Source: an uncultured Candidatus Saccharibacteria bacterium (GTDB lineage Bacteria; Patescibacteria; Saccharimonadia; Saccharimonadales; UBA6022). From it: a stretch of DNA of 8,572 nt. The translations under genes were made by a program, and so were the position numbers. The notes below the pieces were generated by a model. The model did not search any database, was not told where the DNA came from, and saw only the letters and a program-made list of their open reading frames with translations. This document shows, in pieces, positions 5,400 through 8,572 of the stretch (its first letter is position 1; each line of letters starts with the position of its first letter). The DNA lies in the NCBI GenBank assembly GCA_946886725.1, contig CAMPJF010000043.1:1-8572 (forward strand). The letters run 5' to 3'.

Positions 5400-5700
5400 T
5401 AATTTGACGGCTAGGGTATACGAGCTAATGTCTATGTTGCCACCCGGAAAAGTGACGACCTATGGTGATCTGGCGGCACTGGCTGGCCATCCAGCGGCTG
5501 CGCGAATCGTTGGCGGAATCAGTCATTATGGACCGACGGAACTTCCGTGGCATCGATTAGTGAATCGCTTCGGGGGTCTAGCTGCAGGATTTCCTGGTGG
5601 CCGTGAAGTCCAGCAACAACTACTCGAGCATGAAGGTATTTCGTGCACAGATTTAATTGTCGACAACTTTAAGGAGCTTCGATGGCGACCAGAAATATAA
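5386..5700 (+). CDS. Alkyltransferase-like DNA-damage-binding protein (ATL), 104 aa
   Basis: Matches the DNA-binding domain of O6-alkylguanine-DNA alkyltransferase, but the acceptor cysteine of the PCHR motif is tryptophan (PWHR, 54-57). That is the hallmark of ATL proteins, which bind O6-alkylguanine and hand it to nucleotide excision repair instead of repairing it. Also seen are the nucleotide-flipping tyrosine in VTTYG (Tyr26) and the arginine finger in AAARIVGG (Arg40). Length is typical of ATLs. The start is uncertain. ATG at 5386 overlaps the preceding gene by 14 bases and lacks a Shine-Dalgarno. An in-frame TTG at 5404 has GGAG (5392-5395) 8 bases upstream and would give 98 residues, with the conserved domain still complete. 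The gene overlaps miaA by 19 bases at its end. Confidence 0.88.
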   Translation: MTGDSNLTARVYELMSMLPPGKVTTYGDLAALAGHPAAARIVGGISHYGPTELPWHRLVNRFGGLAAGFPGGREVQQQLLEHEGISCTDLIVDNFKELRWRPEI

Positions 5701-6563
5701 ATGATTTACCACTCATCGTGATTGTCGGTCCGACAGCAAGCGGCAAGACTGCACTTGCGATCGAGCTTGCTGAAAAGTGCGGCGGGGAAATTATTTGCGC
5801 TGATTCACGCACAATATATAAAGATATGGATATTGGCACTGCCAAGCCATCTACACAGGAACGCGCTCGTGTACCGCACTGGGGGCTGGATCTTATAGTT
5901 CCAAATGAGCGCTATAGTGCTGCTGATTTTAAGGCATATGCTGAACAAAAAATTGATGAGATACGGTCACGTGGACATGTTCCGTTTTTAGTCGGGGGGA
6001 CGGGATTGTATGTAGATGCTGTAATTTTTAATTACCAATTCGGAGGCGAATCTGATCCATTGTTACGAACGAAATTTGAGCAGATGACACTTGAGGAGCT
6101 GTATAAATATTGTCATGACAACAACGTTATGTTACCCGAGAACCAGAAAAACAAACGGTATGTTATCCGAGCAATAGAGACAAAGGAGCAGTCGGCCGAG
6201 AGGAGCCAAGAGCCTATAGCCACAAGCTTTATTGTAGGAATAGCTACAGATAGGGAGATTTTGCGTGCTAGGATTGAGAGGCGAATTGAACAATTATTGC
6301 AGAACGGTGTTGTTGATGAGGCAATATTGTTGGGCAAAAAATATGGCTGGGACAGTGAAGCAATGACGGGTAACATCTATCCTCTCATTCATATGTATCT
6401 TAATGAAGAGCTATCACTGCAGGATTTGAAGGAAAAAAGTACAACGATCGATTGGCGACTTGCTAAAAGACAGCTGACATGGATGCGCCGCAATCCTCAT
6501 ATCCAGTGGCGTAGTTTGGATGAGGCACGAAAGCTATTAGCCCAGCGGCTCGCCATCGAATAG
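5682..6563 (+). CDS. miaA: tRNA dimethylallyltransferase MiaA (293 aa)
   Basis: Transfers a dimethylallyl group to N6 of A37 in tRNAs that read UNN codons, which stabilises codon pairing. The P-loop GPTASGKT (16-23) is followed by ADSRTIYKDMDIGTAKP (40-56) with the catalytic Asp41, GGTGLY (105-110), KNKRYVIRAIE (156-166) and RQLTWMRR (263-270), all in family order. The insertion domain lies around 120-155. The usual GYKE-like segment near residue 230 reads GNIYPL, a local divergence. Length is close to the usual 300. The start is well supported: AAGGAG (5671-5676) lies 5 bases before the ATG, inside the end of the ATL gene, so the two are coupled. It is the last of four tightly packed genes beginning with thrS. 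Confidence 0.96.
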   Translation: MATRNINDLPLIVIVGPTASGKTALAIELAEKCGGEIICADSRTIYKDMDIGTAKPSTQERARVPHWGLDLIVPNERYSAADFKAYAEQKIDEIRSRGHVPFLVGGTGLYVDAVIFNYQFGGESDPLLRTKFEQMTLEELYKYCHDNNVMLPENQKNKRYVIRAIETKEQSAERSQEPIATSFIVGIATDREILRARIERRIEQLLQNGVVDEAILLGKKYGWDSEAMTGNIYPLIHMYLNEELSLQDLKEKSTTIDWRLAKRQLTWMRRNPHIQWRSLDEARKLLAQRLAIE

Positions 6564-6570
6564 AAGGTAT

Positions 6571-6578
6571 GGTATCAT
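6571..6578 (+). promoter_or_regulatory. Possible extended -10 element before the winged-helix gene
   Basis: TATCAT (6573-6578) preceded by TGG is the same extended -10 sequence as in the tRNA-Val promoter. It lies in the 45-base gap after miaA and would start transcription near 6585, about 24 bases before the next ATG. No convincing -35 is present, so this is at best an internal promoter in a longer transcript. Confidence 0.3.
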
Positions 6579-6608
6579 GAGAACACGAAACTTATTCTAG
6601 GCAGGGAA

Positions 6609-7196
6609 ATGATTGACGCACTATTTGGTTCAAAGACTCGGGTAAAATTACTACATCTATTTCTGAATAATCCAGGAAAGGCATTTTATGTACGTGAGAT
6701 TACACGATTAATTGATGAACAAATAAATTCCGTACGACGCGAATTATCAAACATGCTTGAAGTGGGCATTATTACTAGCGATAGTGCCGACAATAAGTTG
6801 TACTACGAAATTAATCAGCGCTACGAGTATTATGTGCCGTTCCGAGCGATATTTGCAGACGAACGCATAGAGTCGGTCGTCGAAACTCACGCATCAGCAG
6901 CTTGGTATGATCAGATTACAAGCCTTACTGGCGCACGGTTAGCGGTGTTAGCTGGTGTACTCGTCAAGGGTTCAGGAAGCTCCGTTGACCTATTACTGGT
7001 TGGTGATATCTCAGCCACTAAGTTAAAAAATGTCATTAAACAGATTGAAAAAGTTGAGGCGCGTGAGTTAAACTATACTGTATTGAGCTACGACGAGTTC
7101 TACTACCGGCTTAGTGTCCGCGATAAGTTTATTACGGAAATTCTAAATGGAAAACACACAGTACTGCTCGACAGTGATAATATATTGAAAGGTTAA
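6609..7196 (+). CDS. Winged-helix regulator with nucleotidyltransferase-like C-terminal half (195 aa)
   Basis: Residues 3-70 form a winged helix: LFGSKTRVKLLHLFL (5-19), the recognition-helix region YVREITRLIDEQINSVRREL (27-46) and a wing ending NKLYYEIN. The second half carries GSGSSVDLLLVGDI (121-134), reminiscent of the GSx-DxDLL start of MNT-type nucleotidyltransferases. It then has an alpha/beta segment with LNYTVLSYDEFYYRLSVRD (154-172). Only one of the usual paired metal-binding aspartates is clear, so catalysis is doubtful; it may serve as a ligand or dimerisation domain. Similar two-part proteins are, to my knowledge, common in candidate-phylum genomes, without known function. AGGG (6603-6606) sits 2-3 bases before the ATG, a tight spacing. 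The MBL-fold gene follows 11 bases downstream, so the pair is probably co-transcribed. Confidence 0.72.
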   Translation: MIDALFGSKTRVKLLHLFLNNPGKAFYVREITRLIDEQINSVRRELSNMLEVGIITSDSADNKLYYEINQRYEYYVPFRAIFADERIESVVETHASAAWYDQITSLTGARLAVLAGVLVKGSGSSVDLLLVGDISATKLKNVIKQIEKVEARELNYTVLSYDEFYYRLSVRDKFITEILNGKHTVLLDSDNILKG

Positions 7197-7207
7197 AGGG
7201 TTAGAAA

Positions 7208-7843
7208 ATGTTTGATATTGAATATAAGGGTGGTAATGGCGTTGTCATTTCCACGAAAAAACTGAATGCTGTAATAGATCCAAAGCTATCGTTAGTGGGA
7301 CTTAAGGATTTGTCCGTCAAAGATGCGCTAGAAATCGGTACCGAGGCGCGTTTCGTGACGGGTAGTAAGGATGTTCAGCTCGCTATTGAAGGGCCTGGTG
7401 ACTACGAGCTGGGTCCGTTCTCAATTAAGGGTGTTGCGGCAACGCGCCATCTAGATACTGAAGCGGATGAGAAAATCTCGACTATCTATCGCATTGAAGT
7501 GGGTGAGGTGCGCATCGCCCTTATCGGGAATATCGCTCCAAAGCTTGATGAGGATCAGCTAGAGGCTTTGGGAGTGGTTGATATCTTGATTCTTCCTGTT
7601 GGTGGCGGTGGATATACACTCGATGCCACCAGCGCGGCTAGTTTAGTGCGACAGATTGACGCTAAAGTGATTATTCCTGTTCACTATGCGGACAGCGCGC
7701 TAGCGTACGAAGTGCCTCAAGATACATTGGAAACATTTGTAAAAGAATTAGGCGCGCCAGTTGAAACTACTACAAAGTATAAGATTAAAACCGCGGCAAC
7801 TCTTCCGACCACACTAACGATTATTGAAATCACCCGAAGCTAG
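7208..7843 (+). CDS. Metallo-beta-lactamase-fold protein lacking the metal motif (211 aa)
   Basis: Shows the overall pattern of small MBL-fold (UlaG-like) hydrolases: GPGDYELGPFSIKGV (62-76), STIYRIEVGEVRIALIGNI (91-109), VDILILPVGGGGYTLDA (124-140) and AKVIIPVHY (152-160). The HxHxDH zinc motif expected near residues 45-60 is absent; that stretch reads ARFVTGSKDVQLAI and has no histidine. The later LGD aspartate is replaced by IGN (107-108). Only His159 and Asp139 of the usual metal sites appear to survive. The fold is probably intact, but the protein is likely a pseudoenzyme that binds a ligand or partner. AAAGGG (7195-7200) stands 7 bases before the ATG. The gene follows the winged-helix gene closely and ends 14 bases before a strong terminator. 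Confidence 0.8.
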   Translation: MFDIEYKGGNGVVISTKKLNAVIDPKLSLVGLKDLSVKDALEIGTEARFVTGSKDVQLAIEGPGDYELGPFSIKGVAATRHLDTEADEKISTIYRIEVGEVRIALIGNIAPKLDEDQLEALGVVDILILPVGGGGYTLDATSAASLVRQIDAKVIIPVHYADSALAYEVPQDTLETFVKELGAPVETTTKYKIKTAATLPTTLTIIEITRS

Positions 7844-7857
7844 GGGATGTGGTAAAT

Positions 7858-7890
7858 AAAAAACACCTCGCTATTAGCGAGGTGTTTTTT
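7858..7890. terminator. Bidirectional terminator between the thrS-side operon and rpmB
   Basis: A perfect 15-bp inverted repeat, AAAAAACACCTCGCT (7858-7872) and AGCGAGGTGTTTTTT (7876-7890), encloses a 3-nt loop. The run of A on one side and T on the other gives a U-tract in both directions. It therefore ends the rightward operon, whose last stop is at 7843, and leftward rpmB, whose stop is at 7903. Confidence 0.95.
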
Positions 7891-7902
7891 GAAGGATAAA
7901 GC

Positions 7903-8106
7903 TTAGCTTGCTTTAGCGAGAATGCCTTTTTTCTTAAGCGTACGGATCGCCTGAGTACTCAGGGTCATAGTGACTTTTTGGCCATCAACTTCAAAAGTTT
8001 TCTTTTGTAGGTTTGGCTTAAAGACACGCTTTGTGCGTCGCAAAGAGAAGCTGACATTGTGGCCAAATTGTTTGCCTTTTCCGGTGAGTTCACATCGTGC
8101 TGCCAT
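7903..8106 (-). CDS. rpmB: Large-subunit ribosomal protein bL28 (67 aa)
   Basis: Small basic protein of the 50S subunit. It starts MAARCELTGKG, has GHNVSFSLRRTKRVFKPNLQ (20-39) and ends with LSTQAIRTLKKKGI, all typical of L28. Length is at the short end of the normal range. I place the start at 8106: GGAAGT (8119-8114 on the minus strand) lies 7 bases upstream, and the next in-frame ATG, 15 bases further upstream, would add an atypical MEVII extension over that site. Of the zinc-ribbon cysteines found in some L28 proteins only one (Cys5) is seen, so this is a zinc-free form. It is a single-gene unit between a clear promoter and the shared terminator. Confidence 0.95.
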   Translation of the reverse strand: MAARCELTGKGKQFGHNVSFSLRRTKRVFKPNLQKKTFEVDGQKVTMTLSTQAIRTLKKKGILAKAS

Positions 8107-8142
8107 AATTATTACTTCCACTTATTTTTTACAATCTGTACC

Positions 8143-8171
8143 AGTGTAACCCTTTTTAGGATTTTCGTCAA
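8143..8171 (-). promoter_or_regulatory. Predicted promoter of rpmB
   Basis: On the minus strand TTGACG (8166-8171) and TACACT (8143-8148) are separated by exactly 17 bp. Transcription should start near 8136, giving a leader of about 30 nt that carries the rpmB Shine-Dalgarno. It lies in the gap to the divergent gene at 8257, for which no convincing promoter was found. Confidence 0.65.
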
Positions 8172-8256
8172 GGTGAAGCGTAGTTTACTAGTTTCATCGC
8201 CGACATTTGGTTATGCTTGGGGTAAATCATCAAGTAAGACATACTAAGGAGAAGAT

Positions 8257-8572
8257 ATGAGTTATGAGCCAAACGCCCATCCAGCTCAGGTGGCAATTTT
8301 GCGCCACCTGTTATTTACGCCAGAGGCGGGATTTGCTGATTTACAAAAAACAACTGAGTTAACTAGTGATCATTTTAACTTTCACATTAAAAAGTTAATA
8401 GACGAAAGTTACGTTAGTAAAGCAGAGAGGGTCTATAAACTGACTGGAAAAGGTAAAGAATACGCGAATCGGATGGATACGGACGAAAACGAGATCGAAC
8501 GACAGCCAAAGGTGTCGGTTGTCGTCACGCTCGAGCGAAAAAATGCCCAAGGTGAACGTGAATTTTTATATC
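8257..8572 (+). CDS. Winged-helix protein, probably continuing into a Nudix domain (partial)
   Basis: The gene runs off the right edge; 105 codons are visible and all are open. AAGGAG (8246-8251) lies 5 bases before the ATG. Residues about 10-75 look like a winged helix: QVAILRHLLF (11-20), LQKTTELTSDHFNFHIKKL (29-47) and then VYKLTGKGKEYANRM. This resembles the DNA-binding half of MarR- or ArsR-type regulators. An acidic linker (DTDENEIE) follows. The last visible segment, KVSVVVTLERK followed by GEREFLY, has the shape of the first Nudix beta-strands, where a substrate-facing sheet precedes the GxxGG box. The Nudix box itself is outside the window, so that half is inferred. Such fusions could sense a nucleotide-derived metabolite. 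An 8-bp inverted repeat lies at 8287-8310, inside the coding start. Confidence 0.7.
   Translation, partial: MSYEPNAHPAQVAILRHLLFTPEAGFADLQKTTELTSDHFNFHIKKLIDESYVSKAERVYKLTGKGKEYANRMDTDENEIERQPKVSVVVTLERKNAQGEREFLY

Noticed and set aside
6113..6376. Antisense frame of 87 codons inside miaA
   Set aside because: Shadow of a conserved gene: Ser/Ile-rich composition, no start signals and no domain.
8059..8247. Plus-strand frame of 62 codons across the rpmB start and promoter
   Set aside because: It is antisense to rpmB and its promoter, and has no Shine-Dalgarno or family resemblance.
1..8572. Mobile element, prophage, CRISPR array or defence system
   Set aside because: I saw no transposase, integrase, spaced direct repeats, cas-like genes or toxin-antitoxin pair; the content is core-type chromosomal.
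1..8572. Reassigned TGA codon (Gly or Trp)
   Set aside because: All recognisable genes reach family length with TAA or TAG stops and need no in-frame TGA; Trp and Gly use normal codons.

Overview
This window looks like chromosomal DNA from a small-genome bacterium of the Candidate Phyla Radiation, most likely Candidatus Saccharibacteria (TM7). That placement is an inference from gene style and content, not a database match. Pointers are compact overlapping genes, a threonyl-tRNA synthetase without its N-terminal TGS domain, a divergent NrdR, a winged-helix protein with a degenerate nucleotidyltransferase-like half, a metallo-beta-lactamase-fold protein without its metal motif, and mid-range base composition. 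All eleven visible stops are TAA or TAG, but the standard code fits every gene.

Left part (1-2450). The 3' end of a membrane-protein gene is followed at once by a membrane-bound family-2 glycosyltransferase. Convergent to it is nrdR, whose last codons lie antisense to the glycosyltransferase 3' end. Upstream of nrdR on the same strand is a 37-codon unknown gene with its own promoter, a predicted leaderless start and its own terminator. Two NrdR-box-like sites, a DnaA-box-like 9-mer and a 26-bp near-palindrome lie in this intergenic region.

Centre (2577-2977). A tRNA-Val(GAC) gene with its own terminator is transcribed leftward. Its predicted promoter appears to share a palindromic -35 hexamer with a rightward promoter that makes a T-box leader in front of thrS. 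The leader seems to have a very short Stem I with a threonine codon (ACC) in its terminal loop, a canonical UGGAACC T-box bulge and a terminator with a U-run.

Right part (2978-7890). thrS, a 5'-nucleotidase-like HAD gene, an alkyltransferase-like (ATL) gene and miaA are tightly packed or overlapping. They are followed by a winged-helix regulator and a degenerate metallo-beta-lactamase-fold gene. All six could be read from the T-box promoter as far as a strong bidirectional terminator. The theme is translation (tRNA charging, tRNA modification) plus nucleotide clean-up and DNA damage recognition.

Right end (7903-8572). rpmB (ribosomal protein L28) is transcribed leftward from a clear promoter. 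Divergent from it starts a winged-helix gene, cut by the window edge, that probably continues into a Nudix domain. The strongest candidate for something undescribed is the threonine T-box with a minimal Stem I, followed by the leaderless small gene and its palindromic control region.
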